64,000 bases of DNA from Rhynchopus sp. YZ270_cl-10 (taxonomy: Eukaryota; Euglenozoa; Diplonemea; Diplonemida; Diplonemidae). This document shows positions 52,069 through 61,905 of the stretch, one piece after another; positions within the stretch are counted from its first letter, which is position 1, and every line of letters begins with the position of its first letter. Both the position numbers and the translations under genes were made by a program. The stretch lies in assembly GCA_964035575.1 (NCBI GenBank), contig OZ037837.1:620001-684000 (forward strand), read 5' to 3'. The notes beneath the pieces were generated by a model that worked only from the letters and a program-made list of their open reading frames with translations, made no database searches and was not told the origin of the DNA.

Positions 52069-52892
52069 TCCTACAGCGACGGGTAGAATCTTGCACCCAG
52101 GGATCAGCCTCACCACGAGACGTCCATTGCTAGGCTGTGTCGTTTGGGTAGGCACATGGAGAAGGAGGGCTTACGCAGGTTGGTACATGGTCCAGCTAAA
52201 CACCCGCACAGCGTCCAAACTCAGCGAAGACTGCGGAGTATACCGTCAGCACCTGCGCTGACGACCAGCCGTACACGAGGATGGACAGCGTGGTGTTCAT
52301 CATCACTATGAATACGCCCAGTGCAAACGACCTCTACGGCGCCGAGCGGGGGTCTCCGTCCCGACTGTCTGGCACCCGTCCCGCAGGTCATCTTAAGCAG
52401 TGTAGGCCAGGTGCGAGGATGGAAGCCAGCGTTGCCGTCAAGGTATATAACGAGCGTTGACCACCCACAAGATCACTATGAAGTGCAGGAGGAAGCGGTG
52501 AGGTGCATGGAGGGCAGATGAAGAGAGGGCAGACATAACGACCTAGTCAGGGAGGGTGTGCCCAGCAACTAAGGGAATAACGACGGTGTCCGTCATTCCC
52601 AAGACAGTGTCGCAGGCCGAAGCTACAAGGCCTTGGTGTCATTGCGTGACTGCCCCACGAGGGCTGCAAGGATAAACGTGAACCACGATACCGTAGAGAG
52701 TTACTCAGGAGCGGGTGGGTGGGAGAAAATTTTAATGTCATGGTCACGTTTGCATAACATCAGAAATCATATCGCATGATTTTGGAATCGGTTGCAGAAA
52801 TCATCTCTCATGATTTCTGAATCGGTTGCAGAGTTGGCTAGCCGAAAACAAAAAGGCTGATATTTGGTTGCACAAAATATAATCCTTCTTTT
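50209..52892 (+). repeat. Tandem unit 1 (Y start, X end)
   Basis: Starts with the 190-bp block Y (50209-50402) and ends with the 170-bp block X (52721-52892); both recur in unit 2. Y holds a frame open in both copies (LTESLNCDGKNRACFDLVTG, then LNRYDNLRNPESFRDNEIP). The interior (50403-52720) is GC-balanced and lacks long ORFs, but has coding-like scraps: plus 51030-51215 (LPLVRADWIRSHPIASGLRV) and minus 51664-51870 (FAQSTSLPPQEQAVLTTIYL). It also has a GCA triplet run (about 52038-52067) and a copy of the 8867-8935 module at 50440. Confidence 0.7.
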
Positions 52893-54929
52893 GTTTTCGT
52901 AACGCCAAACTCTTTAACCTTTTGTTTGTTTGCTTGAGCTTACCGAATCGCTCAACTGCGATGGGAAGAATCGTGCGTGTTTTGATCTCGTCACTGGAAT
53001 TCTTTCAGATGGAATTCGAGATCTGAACCGCTACGATAATTTGAGAAATCCAGAAAGCTTCAGAGATAATGAAATCCCCAACGCAGATCTCTGGCTTTCA
53101 TATCCCAACGCAGGTGAGGAGTTCATCGGGATGAAGAAGGACGAGAACGACGGAACCATGATGTCAGGGAGAGCTCTGCGCGGCAAGGGTTCGTGTCATA
53201 CTTAACGTTGAAGTCTAGCGTATCGCACACAAGCTCATGCAGCTGTACGACGCGTCGAGCCACACCCAATATCACACGTACAGCCAGCCACCACCGCCGA
53301 CGCCCACATTGATAGTCGTCGTTGAACACACCACCAGCTTCCCAGACCTGCCGCTCGGCACGCAGAAGGCATTCGGCTCAGAAGGATTCTCGCCCAGCAT
53401 CAGATTCATGGAGTGCCCTCCACCGGCTCACAAGCGACCACAGCCACATCACCGTTGTAGGCCCGGAAAGTGCGGAAGTCCAAGCGGTGCACCACAGTCC
53501 CAAACACAGACACGACATCGGTTCACGGTCTCAGCTTAGTGTCGTTAAACATGCCAGAGTAATTCGATGTCCAGACATTGTGACACAGAGGTACCCACCA
53601 CATCGGCCAGAACAGCACGCGTCGCTGCCAAGGTCCGTGCTGCCTCCATCCGTAGTCAGGATCGCTCTGGCGGGTCGTCTGGAGGATGATATGAAACAGC
53701 CACGGCCTGGAGTGTCGTGTGTCCACCTTGCAAGGTGGCTGGTCACGCGCCAGTCGATGTTCCATACACCACTCTAGGCTGACGCAGTCACTGGCGGCGG
53801 AGCGACATAACCCAGCGGCACTGCAGGTCGTGCACGCCTACGGCATCGTCGTGGTGCTCGTCGCACGAGGTACAGAGAAGATGAAGTCGTAGCTGGGGAA
53901 GTAGCACTCGGTCGCAGACGCAGTCTTGCTGGTCCCAGGGGCGGACGCCGTGCCCACATTATCACGCAGCCTGGGTCGCGGGCGGTGGCGCATAAGGTTG
54001 ACGCTGTAGGGACCCCACCACGTCCGTGGGTACGAAGATGGTCCGCGAGAGCGGGACGACAAACCAATCACACTTGAAAAAGAGTAACGCCGGACATCGC
54101 AGGAGGAGAAAGACTGAACCGACAACGTTGCGAGACCCGCAAACCCGCAAAGCCTCTATTCATACATCAGGCATGTAGGTATAGAAGTCATGTATACCCT
54201 GATGGACAGGCAGGGAATGCGCAAGGGGGGCCTTGCAAAATTGAATGTGCTGTTGGAGAACTTTTCGAGACACTGCAGCACTGTGTGGATTAGATTGAGG
54301 TTGCTGCTGGGGTATTGTACTCGGCGCAACAGTTTTCTCATGACAGCCAGGGACAGAATAACAGGAACGTCCGTCCATGCATCTCAGAGAAATCAAAACT
54401 GTACAAAAGGGGGCGCTCCACACCAGGAGTGTTTCCGACAGCTCCAAGAAGGAAGAGTACCTTGTTACAAACAACCAAGACAACCTCGCAGGTCAGAGTT
54501 CCTATCACACGCAGGCAGCCATGCGAATAGATTCACTCTAATTTGATACTCAAAACCACCCAGCACACTCTCGGGTCGGTCAGAGCTCTACTCACACGCA
54601 GACATTGAAAACCGAGAGGAGGAGTCTGCAGACACCACACACAAGCTGTCCACAAACCAATCCAACAGCACTGCATGACTGTGATAAACGTGACGTGAAA
54701 TACAAAGCCCTCCCGTGGCAGTGTACCACTACAGATCATAAGAGGAACGCACTCCTCCCGTACATCTCCACCTTCGACACAAGATAACACATCACACATA
54801 TACCACAGACCCGACAGACGTAACAGAGACTGGAGAGAAAGAGGCGAACAAGATGAGGCATGAAAGGAAGGGGAACGAAGAAGAGGAAGGACGCTACCTT
54901 AAACCAAGCAGATAGGAAGCTAGCACCAC

Positions 54930-55510
54930 ATCACTGAGACACGAGTAAGTCGGATGAGCCAGGACTCTCACGCTTGGTCAGCATCAACAGTAAGTAACAG
55001 TACTAGCGTCTGAGGGAAAAGACTCAAGACACACTACCACAAACCACTGAGACAGATCAGTCTGAGTTAGAGAACGGCTTGCAAGGCAAACCCAGCCTCA
55101 CGTGCAAAGTCGCCTTTAAGCTCAGCGAAAGGTACAACTTCATACAGACAGACAGACCATTGTGTGGAGGTGACTGATTCCCAAACCAGCCATGCAGCAG
55201 TGCACAGGTAAGGGTGCTCTAGTCAACACAGGGAGTCAGACCACAGTGAGGAAAACCTGAAGACAAAATCTTATAAACCACTGAAACAGCACTGATTGAT
55301 AAAGAGAAAATATTGAAAAGGCAAAAGCCAGACTCTCGTGCCTAGACACCTTCAAAAAAAAAATTAAGTGAGAGCTCCCAAACAGACACCTGAGGAAAAA
55401 ACCGAGGTCACACTATCACACACCACTGCAACAGCACAGTATGAGATTAGAGAAAAGAGTGTAAGATAGAGCCAAGCCTCTCGTGCTTAGTCATCCTTAA
55501 AATGAGAATT
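54930..55510 (+). repeat. Degenerate tandem repeat, about 150-200 bp period
   Basis: At least four diverged copies of a unit with accactgagacag, tgagttagagaa and tctcgtgcttagtcatcctt (near 54935, 55045, 55275 and 55425). Non-coding. Confidence 0.65.
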
Positions 55511-55720
55511 CACACAGCTAGTCTTACCTCCCAAGGCGTCCACACAGGCAGAAAACGCACAAACAACAATAAAAGCTTATCTCATGCTGCCGGAGCACAC
55601 TGAGTTCCACACCTGCGACATGGGTGGCACTATGCTGCCTGACTGCTCCCTTGGCACACCACTTCAGTACTGCAACACCCAGACAGTCATGCGAACAGAG
55701 AGGAAGTGTCTGAAAAACCC

Positions 55721-56360
55721 AGGCAGACCTAGTGCAAGAGTGGTTAGTTATAGCAGTAGCAGTAGCAGTAGCAGTAGCAGTAGCAGTAGCAGTAGCAGTA
55801 GCAGTAGCAGTAGCAGTAGCAGTAGCAGTAGCAGTAGCAGTAGCAGTAGCAGTAGCAGTAGCAGTAGCAGTAGCAGTAGCAGTAGCAGTAGCAGTAGCAG
55901 TAGCAGTAGCAGTAGCAGTAGCAGTAGCAGTAGCAGTAGCAGTAGCAGTAGCAGTAGCAGTAGCAGTAGCAGTAGCAGTAGCAGTAGCAGTAGCAGTAGC
56001 AGTAGCAGTAGCAGTAGCAGTAGCAGTAGCAGTAGCAGTAGCAGTAGCAGTAGCAGTAGCAGTAGCAGTAGCAGTAGCAGTAGCAGTAGTCATCCAGTGA
56101 TCTAAACCAGATGCTCACTCAGGCAGACCTAGTGCAAGAGTGGTTATTGTAGCAGTAGCAGTAGCAGTAGTCATCCAGTGATCTAAACCAGGCTCACTCA
56201 GGCAGACCTAGTGCAAGAGTGGTTATTGTAGCAGTAGCAGTAGCAGTAGTCATCCGGTGATCTAAACCAGGCTCACTCAGGCAGACCTAGTGCAAGAGTG
56301 GTTATTGTAGCAGTAGCAGTAGCAGTAGTCATCCAGTGATCTAAACCAGATGCTCACTCA
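55721..56360 (+). repeat. About 79-bp satellite with giant (agcagt)n expansion
   Basis: Units beginning aggcagacctagtgcaagag at 55721, 56121, 56200 and 56279. Each contains a short agcagt run followed by catccagtgatctaaacc. In the first unit the hexamer has expanded to about 56 copies (55752-56089). All six frames are open through the run, which is an artefact of the 6-bp period. Confidence 0.95.
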
Positions 56361-56531
56361 GGGAGAAAATTTTAATGTCATGGTCACGTTTGCATAACAT
56401 CAGAAATCATATCGCATGATTTTGGAATCGGTTGCAGAAATCATCTCTCATGATTTCTGAATCGGTTGCAGAGTTGGCTAGCCGAAAACAAAAAGGCTGA
56501 TATTTGGTTGCACAAAATATAATCCTTCTTT

Positions 56532-56816
56532 TTTTTTTTTGTCACGATATTATACACATACACAAGGTCCCAACCATCACCTTTTTCGTTTGATGCAATC
56601 CTTCTTTGAATAACGACACTCACAAATCCACAATCGCACGAAAGCACCGTAAGTAATAGTAGATGTGTATTCAATGTTGGCTGAAACCTTTTTTTTCTCC
56701 ACCGATTTTGCCCCCTGAAAGCACGCACAAAAAATCAAAAAATAACAACTGACCAGGGAAATAGCTCCATATACCGAATTATGCGACATCGCATAATTCT
56801 GGATTTTTTGGGAAAA
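56532..56816. other. Intergenic, no gene seen
   Basis: AT-rich DNA between block X and repeat B2 of the retrotransposon. Confidence 0.5.
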
Positions 56817-57187
56817 AATGAAATACTCCCCCTTCTTTATTTATTCGTTGTTTGTTGTTTGTTGATCGCATCCATCCTCGTCCGTACTTCAGGAAAAGCA
56901 CACAGCACTTTTGGTGGTATTGAAATGCCCTGTGAAACCGTCCGCACTTTTTTTTTTTTTTTTTTTTTTTCAAACCCCAAAAGTCCCGAAAACCCCGAAA
57001 AACCCGCGTCCTGAAGTACGGTGGAGAGGTGGAGCACAAGGGGGGAAGGGGAAAACGGTAAAACTCATGACAATCGACGAGCGCGTCTTTCATTTCCAGA
57101 CGTATTGCATACTCGTACAAAATGAAATACTCCCCCTTCTTTATTTATTCGTTGTTTGTTGTTTGTTGATCGCATCCATCAGGACCC

Positions 57188-60100
57188 TTAATAGGGACGC
57201 GCAGCGCTCTCGAAGAGAGAAGTGATCGCCTGTAGCTGCTCATTTGTCTTCGCTTTGTCTCCTCTGGTGAATCGGTCCGCTCTCTGCTGTTTTGTCCCCA
57301 CGTGAGCGCACCTCAGGGTCATCCCGTTCTGCTTTGCCGCCGCAAACATCTCCGACAGAATGGCGTTCGCCGCAAAGTTGCTGCTGTGTCCCCGCTCAAT
57401 GCAGAAGACGGCAGACAAGTTGTCGACCTTCATGTGTACAGTGCATGCGCTGGTGTATTTTGCCGCCAATAGCACAGACTTAGCTGCCGCATACAGCTCC
57501 TTCAAGAAGATTGAGGTTTCCTCGTGACCTGCGCCGAACGTTCCCTGCGCAACCTTCTCGTCTTCGTCGTCTTCCAGGATTGCTGCCCACTCTGCTTTTG
57601 AAGCGTCTGACCACACTGTGATTGCTTTGGTGGGGGGTTGTAGGATCCAGCTGTTTGTCGTCATCAATGATATCCGCTTTCGCACTTCAAAAATCACACT
57701 GGGAGGTACTTCGACATGTATGTCCCACAAAAGAACGTTCTGTAGTGTCTTCGAAGCCAGGTTTTGCACGAAGGTGATGGCTGCTGGTAAAGTGCACAGT
57801 GGTGTGTGTGTTGTGTACGAATGCCACACTATGCATCCAAAAACTACGTAGAACTGGCGTGGTGTCAGCTTCCCGGTGCGCAGCGCGGCCAGTTCATCCT
57901 TCTGCACAAACTTTTCGAGCCATGCCGGTTCGGATCGAAATGTGTGTTTCTCCAAGTTAAATTCCACTCCGAATACGCAGAACTGTTGTGTAGGGGTACC
58001 ATACGTCGGATCGTCCATGTTGAGCTCGACGTTTGCTTTGTCGCATCGTTCGCAGAATGACGAAAATTGTGCCACCGCTTCCTCTCGGGATTGTTGTATG
58101 ACGATGAAGTTGTCTATCCAGCAGATACCAAACTCTTCGGGCAGTAGTACACGCGAGCAGCGTTGTGCAATCGCTGGAGCGAACGACCAACCCATCGCCA
58201 AGCAATTTAACACTGTCCTAGTGAACTGTCCCCGTTCTCCTGCGGTGTTGACACCAAAAAACGGTCGGATGCTTTGGTCTACTTCGATTTGGTAGAACCA
58301 ACTTCTAGCGTCGGACAGAACGACCCAATTGCTGTTCACTATTCTGTGGATAACAGCCGTGATGTGCGGCAGTCTCATCTGCGGTGGCGGACCCATCGAC
58401 CTGTTCAGCTTTCTGCCATCCACCACGAATCGTAAACCCCCCGACTTTTTCTCCACAGTGAAGGCATGCAGAATCACTTCTTGGGGTGCAGAAGTTCGCG
58501 ACAGGACGCCGAAATCGATGAGGGTATCCAGATGTTGAGCCATGTGACGCGAGGTACCTCTCCTTATCCCTGCTTGCTTGTCCCAACCCTCCTTCAGGTG
58601 TGATACGAACGTTTCTCTCTTGCGGATGATCTGCAGAATGTCTTCCAGCTCGTTCTCCTTGTCGAGGCTCTCCAGTGTGTCTAAGCAGATGCGTCCTCTC
58701 GATATCGCAGCAATGTAGTCCTGGTCGGTTCCTCCTGCACGCGCCTCGGCGGGAGGACGAATGTTCGTGGCGCTGCTTCGTACACATAGCGAGTTGTCGT
58801 ACAGGCTCAGAAGCCCCGCATCCTCAGACGGTGATTGTGAGTCCTCCAATATGGTTTGTATGAAAGTTTGTTCTGAATCTGCAGGTAAATCGTCGGATGG
58901 TCCTTCTTTGTTGTAGACGGGTATAGGGTCGTGGTCGTAACTTCTTGGGTATTTTGGTATTTTTAAAGCCTGCGGGATAGGTGCTTCATGCACGAATTTC
59001 AGTCGTTTAGGTGCAGGGGCTTCGATAGCAGAGTCGTCTGCTCGACCCGTTGCAGACCTCCTTTCGGCAAGTAGCGGATGAGACCTTCCACCGTGTCGTG
59101 TCGCGTGATCATCTGGATCTGTTCCAACGGTACCCTCTTGTTGTTGAGATGGTGCGCCGCTCCTCGCCTTAGGGAGTGAGGGGTGAGGTTCTGATTTACT
59201 CTTTTCAACGATTTGCCTATTGTCCTGTAAGAGAGGTCTTTGAATAGTCGGTCGGAGCCCTTCGATTTTTTCATCTGACCCTTTAAAGCTTTCAACATCG
59301 ACGGAGCCATATCCATTCCTGTGTGTTTCCCGAGGCGGAAAGGGTCTGACTTCGTGTCGACCCAGTGGACCCCAATCTGTGCAGTATGGTCGTTCATCGA
59401 AATTTCTTCTGCTTTGAGGCCCAACACGTCTGAGCATCGTGCTGCCCCTTGCCACATCATCGTCAACGCCAGCTTCAGCGATGGGTTTTTGGCTAAAGAT
59501 ATAGCCTTGCGTATCTCCTCTGTTGTCGCCGGAGGTGCTTGGGTCGTCGGCTTCAGCGCTCCCAATCTCCTCAGTGCCCGTTGGTAGTCGGCCAACAGTT
59601 GCGAACCTTCGGTTTTCGTATTCGTCATTCGTTTCAGCGCTGCCGACGCTACGATTGAGGTTTGTAACGCTGCTGATGGAAGCATGTTTTCCATTGTTCG
59701 CTTCTTCTCTAACCACAGAATGATCGCCTCGTCGTACCCTAACTCTGTCTTCATGTGTTGCTCCCAATTTGTTTTGAACTCGTTCAGACGGCGCCACACG
59801 CTTCGCAGCTCCCCCATGTACGACCCCGATAACGCCTGTGACAGAGTGTGCTGCGCCTTCGCCATGACCAGTCGAGCTTGTTCTGCGGTGAGTGGCATTT
59901 CCTTCTGTCGTGGACGTCCGAGGTGCGAAGGAGGTCTTTCTACCAGCAAAGCGCTCAGGCTGAGGTTCTGCAGGGGCGGCGCGGCCCCTGAATTGTCTCC
60001 TCGTTTGTTGGCTGATGGCTTCACTTTTGTCTCCTTTATTGTCGGCAAACAGTCGCGAATTGTCTCCTCGTTTGTCGTATTTAGAATTGTCTCCTCTTTT

Positions 60101-60646
60101 GTTGTGTTCTTTGTCGCCAAGATACGTCTGTGAATTGTCTCCTCGTTTGCCATTTTTAATGTCCTCTGAATTGTCTCCTTTTTTGTTTTGTTCTCTGTTG
60201 TCCTGATAGGCCCGTGAATTGTCTCCTCGTTTGTCGCATTTTGAATTGTCTCCTCTTTTGTTATGTTCTTTGTCGCCCTGGTTTGTCTGTGAATTGTCTC
60301 CCTGTTTGTCGTCTTTAAATTTATTTGAATTGTCTCCTCTTTTGTTGTGTTCTTTGTCGCCAAGATACGTCTGTGAATTGTCTCCTCGTTTGCCAATTTT
60401 AATTTCCTCTGAATTGTCTCCTTTTTTGTTTTGTTCTCTGTTGTCCTGATAGGCCCGTGAATTGTCTCCTCGTTTGTCGCATTTTGAATTGTCTCCTCTT
60501 TTGTTATGTTCTTTGTCGCCCTGGTTTGTCTGTGAATTGTCTCCCTGTTTGTCGTCTTTAAATTTATTTGAATTGTCTCCTCTTTTGTTTTGTTCTTTGT
60601 CGCCATGATACGTCTTTGGATTGTCCCTTCGTCCCCTGTCAGTCAA
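57188..60646 (-). CDS. RT-RNase H ORF of the PAT/DIRS-type element
   Basis: 1152 codons. The first about 200 residues are a repetitive low-complexity tail built on RGDNS units (GDKEHNKRGDNS, DNREQNKKGDNS) in an 80-residue higher-order repeat. A long linker follows, then a reverse transcriptase core (about residues 690-880, with KSGGLRFVVDGRKLN and MGWSFAPAIAQR) and an RNase H domain (about 990-1110; ITVWSDASKAEWAAILEDD). No methyltransferase domain was seen. It overlaps the start of the recombinase ORF region in another frame and follows the gag-like ORF by a few bases of overlap. Confidence 0.88.
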   Translation of the reverse strand: MTDRGRRDNPKTYHGDKEQNKRGDNSNKFKDDKQGDNSQTNQGDKEHNKRGDNSKCDKRGDNSRAYQDNREQNKKGDNSEEIKIGKRGDNSQTYLGDKEHNKRGDNSNKFKDDKQGDNSQTNQGDKEHNKRGDNSKCDKRGDNSRAYQDNREQNKKGDNSEDIKNGKRGDNSQTYLGDKEHNKRGDNSKYDKRGDNSRLFADNKGDKSEAISQQTRRQFRGRAAPAEPQPERFAGRKTSFAPRTSTTEGNATHRRTSSTGHGEGAAHSVTGVIGVVHGGAAKRVAPSERVQNKLGATHEDRVRVRRGDHSVVREEANNGKHASISSVTNLNRSVGSAETNDEYENRRFATVGRLPTGTEEIGSAEADDPSTSGDNRGDTQGYIFSQKPIAEAGVDDDVARGSTMLRRVGPQSRRNFDERPYCTDWGPLGRHEVRPFPPRETHRNGYGSVDVESFKGSDEKIEGLRPTIQRPLLQDNRQIVEKSKSEPHPSLPKARSGAPSQQQEGTVGTDPDDHATRHGGRSHPLLAERRSATGRADDSAIEAPAPKRLKFVHEAPIPQALKIPKYPRSYDHDPIPVYNKEGPSDDLPADSEQTFIQTILEDSQSPSEDAGLLSLYDNSLCVRSSATNIRPPAEARAGGTDQDYIAAISRGRICLDTLESLDKENELEDILQIIRKRETFVSHLKEGWDKQAGIRRGTSRHMAQHLDTLIDFGVLSRTSAPQEVILHAFTVEKKSGGLRFVVDGRKLNRSMGPPPQMRLPHITAVIHRIVNSNWVVLSDARSWFYQIEVDQSIRPFFGVNTAGERGQFTRTVLNCLAMGWSFAPAIAQRCSRVLLPEEFGICWIDNFIVIQQSREEAVAQFSSFCERCDKANVELNMDDPTYGTPTQQFCVFGVEFNLEKHTFRSEPAWLEKFVQKDELAALRTGKLTPRQFYVVFGCIVWHSYTTHTPLCTLPAAITFVQNLASKTLQNVLLWDIHVEVPPSVIFEVRKRISLMTTNSWILQPPTKAITVWSDASKAEWAAILEDDEDEKVAQGTFGAGHEETSIFLKELYAAAKSVLLAAKYTSACTVHMKVDNLSAVFCIERGHSSNFAANAILSEMFAAAKQNGMTLRCAHVGTKQQRADRFTRGDKAKTNEQLQAITSLFESAARPY
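58999..60606 (-). CDS. Tyrosine recombinase ORF of the PAT/DIRS-type element
   Basis: 535 codons lying entirely within the first half of the RT ORF but in a different frame. The N-terminal 190 residues are the alternate reading of the same DNA minisatellite (KEETIQ and NEETIH units). The C-terminal half has a phage-integrase-type catalytic domain: AARCSDVLGLKAEEI, HSLRRGAAHHLNNKRVPLEQ and a final RYLP tyrosine region. This enzyme class integrates a circular DNA copy without target duplication, as known for DIRS and PAT elements. Confidence 0.88.
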   Translation of the reverse strand: MATKNKTKEETIQINLKTTNRETIHRQTRATKNITKEETIQNATNEETIHGPIRTTENKTKKETIQRKLKLANEETIHRRILATKNTTKEETIQINLKTTNRETIHRQTRATKNITKEETIQNATNEETIHGPIRTTENKTKKETIQRTLKMANEETIHRRILATKNTTKEETILNTTNEETIRDCLPTIKETKVKPSANKRGDNSGAAPPLQNLSLSALLVERPPSHLGRPRQKEMPLTAEQARLVMAKAQHTLSQALSGSYMGELRSVWRRLNEFKTNWEQHMKTELGYDEAIILWLEKKRTMENMLPSAALQTSIVASAALKRMTNTKTEGSQLLADYQRALRRLGALKPTTQAPPATTEEIRKAISLAKNPSLKLALTMMWQGAARCSDVLGLKAEEISMNDHTAQIGVHWVDTKSDPFRLGKHTGMDMAPSMLKALKGQMKKSKGSDRLFKDLSYRTIGKSLKRVNQNLTPHSLRRGAAHHLNNKRVPLEQIQMITRHDTVEGLIRYLPKGGLQRVEQTTLLSKPLHLND

Positions 60647-61707
60647 CGTCTGGGCCCTGCGTACCTTCTTAACTCCTTTCCCGTGTTGCCCCAGTAGTCT
60701 CGGTCGCGCCCCCTCGCATCGTCTCCTCCCCTGTCCCTGTCGTCTCTCTTCTCCTTGGCGTCCCTCCCTGAATCCCGCGTCTTCGATACCTCTGTGTGCG
60801 TCTGCTTCTTTGCCGTGTCCAGAATGCGTGCCTGGATGACTTTTGAGAAGTCATCCACCGCGTATCCCTTTGCTTTAGACTCGTACATCATCCTTCCGGC
60901 AGCATTAGCCCCAATAATTGTGGTCGAGGTGAGTTCTACTATGGTGTTGTGTATGGGCGTCAGGAACTTGGTTGCGGGTGGGTCCTCTGAGTCCTCGATC
61001 AGCGCTAGGGAGTTGTCCAGCGCCTCGAAGCATCTTAGGACGCCCTTTTGATACTCGAGCGCGTTATCAAAAGTGGGTAGGGTCGACTCCCTGAATGCCT
61101 TTCCTACCTTTTCCCTGATCTCCTTTCTGATGCGGCTGTTTTGGATGTTTTTCCAGGTTGCAACAACATACGGCGAGAAATCAGCGTCGAGTGCCGTTTG
61201 CTGGGCCTTCTTGATAAACTCTATAGTTTTCTTGAGACTCTCGTTCTCCTGTTGCAGAAGATCCAAACGTGCAAAAGTGTGCATGAAAAGCTTCTTAGCG
61301 GTTTCCGGAATCATTGCGAGGAGCCCTTCCACCGTGTCCTCTGCGTCGTCGTCCTCCTCGTCCTGCTGCTGCTGCTCGATCGGCTTTTCCTTTTTCACCT
61401 TCGTTCTTGGCGCACGTCTCCACGCGCACACCGGACACACCCATCTCTCTGTCTTCTTGAGGAAGTCTGTGATCACCCCTTCAGGGATTAGCCCCGTGTT
61501 CCGCATGCACGTCTTCGTGCACTGTCTGCCGCAGCCCATGCAGCCAAGGACACCCTTTTTGTGCATGACACCGCACGAAGGAAAAATGCACTCATCTTCG
61601 GTGTCCGGTTCCATTGCATTTGCTTTGGGGACTGGGGGTTTGATCTGGTCCCAAATGACCTTATCCCCCCCCGGCCAGCTATCCCAGGGAACAGCCACAG
61701 ATGACAT
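60643..61707 (-). CDS. Gag-like ORF of the PAT/DIRS-type element
   Basis: 354 codons from MSSVAVPWDSWPGG; the frame is open further upstream into repeat A1. A cysteine-rich zinc-binding region near residues 33-95 (CIFPSCGVMH, CMGCGRQCTKTCM, CPVCAW) resembles a PHD/RING-like treble clef. A Gln/Asp/Glu-rich stretch, helical segments and a basic Arg/Asp-rich C-terminus follow (KEKRDDRDRGGDDARGRDRD). Position and basic tail suit a nucleic-acid-binding structural protein. Confidence 0.75.
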   Translation of the reverse strand: MSSVAVPWDSWPGGDKVIWDQIKPPVPKANAMEPDTEDECIFPSCGVMHKKGVLGCMGCGRQCTKTCMRNTGLIPEGVITDFLKKTERWVCPVCAWRRAPRTKVKKEKPIEQQQQDEEDDDAEDTVEGLLAMIPETAKKLFMHTFARLDLLQQENESLKKTIEFIKKAQQTALDADFSPYVVATWKNIQNSRIRKEIREKVGKAFRESTLPTFDNALEYQKGVLRCFEALDNSLALIEDSEDPPATKFLTPIHNTIVELTSTTIIGANAAGRMMYESKAKGYAVDDFSKVIQARILDTAKKQTHTEVSKTRDSGRDAKEKRDDRDRGGDDARGRDRDYWGNTGKELRRYAGPRR

Positions 61708-61905
61708 AGTTTCTTTTTGTTTGTTTGTTTGTTTGTTTTTTTTTTTTTTTTTTTTCAAACCCCAAAAGTCCCGAAAACCCCGAAAAACCCGCGTCCTGAA
61801 GTACGGTGGAGAGGTGGAGCACAAGGGGGGAAGGGGAAAACGGTAAAACTCATGACAATCGACGAGCGCGTCTTTCATTTCCAGACGTATTGCATACTCG
61901 TACAA

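Larger units (their letters stand above)
52885..56531 (+). repeat. Tandem unit 2 (Y start, X end)
   Basis: Y (52885-53081) follows X of unit 1 directly; X closes it at 56361-56531. The interior differs completely from unit 1. It has GC-balanced sequence with broken coding-like scraps (53100-54150), degenerate tandem repeats (54930-55510) and a nested satellite (55721-56360). Block X has two copies of aatcggttgcagaaatcat-type sequence. Constant ends with changing interiors suggest a sequence-capturing mobile element, but no enzyme is visible. Confidence 0.65.
56817..61905 (-). mobile_element. PAT/DIRS-type tyrosine-recombinase retrotransposon, looks whole
   Basis: Minus-strand element of about 5.1 kb. 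Terminal layout is that of split direct repeats: A1 at the 5' end (61756-61905), then the ORFs, then B1 (57121-57180), A2 (56971-57122) and B2 (56817-56876) at the 3' end. A1/A2 (about 150 bp) and B1/B2 (60 bp) appear identical by eye, so insertion seems recent. Parts: gag-like ORF, tyrosine recombinase ORF and RT-RNase H ORF, all open. Split direct repeats are known from PAT and Ngaro elements; overlapping RT and recombinase frames recall DIRS1. Confidence 0.9.

Noticed and set aside
51664-52155. 163-codon minus-strand ORF with poly-Leu
   Set aside because: The Leu run is a GCA-triplet repeat read in reverse; only the last 65 residues look protein-like, so kept as a scrap within tandem unit 1.
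53322-54150. ORFs of 60-150 codons on both strands in tandem unit 2
   Set aside because: GC-balanced sequence with no consistent frame, domain or start; not called as genes.
55524-56118. Poly-Ser, Val-Ala, Thr-Ala and Tyr-Cys ORFs
   Set aside because: A 6-bp repeat keeps all frames open; not coding.
55721-56360. CRISPR-like array
   Set aside because: Units are contiguous satellite copies without unique spacers, in a eukaryotic context.
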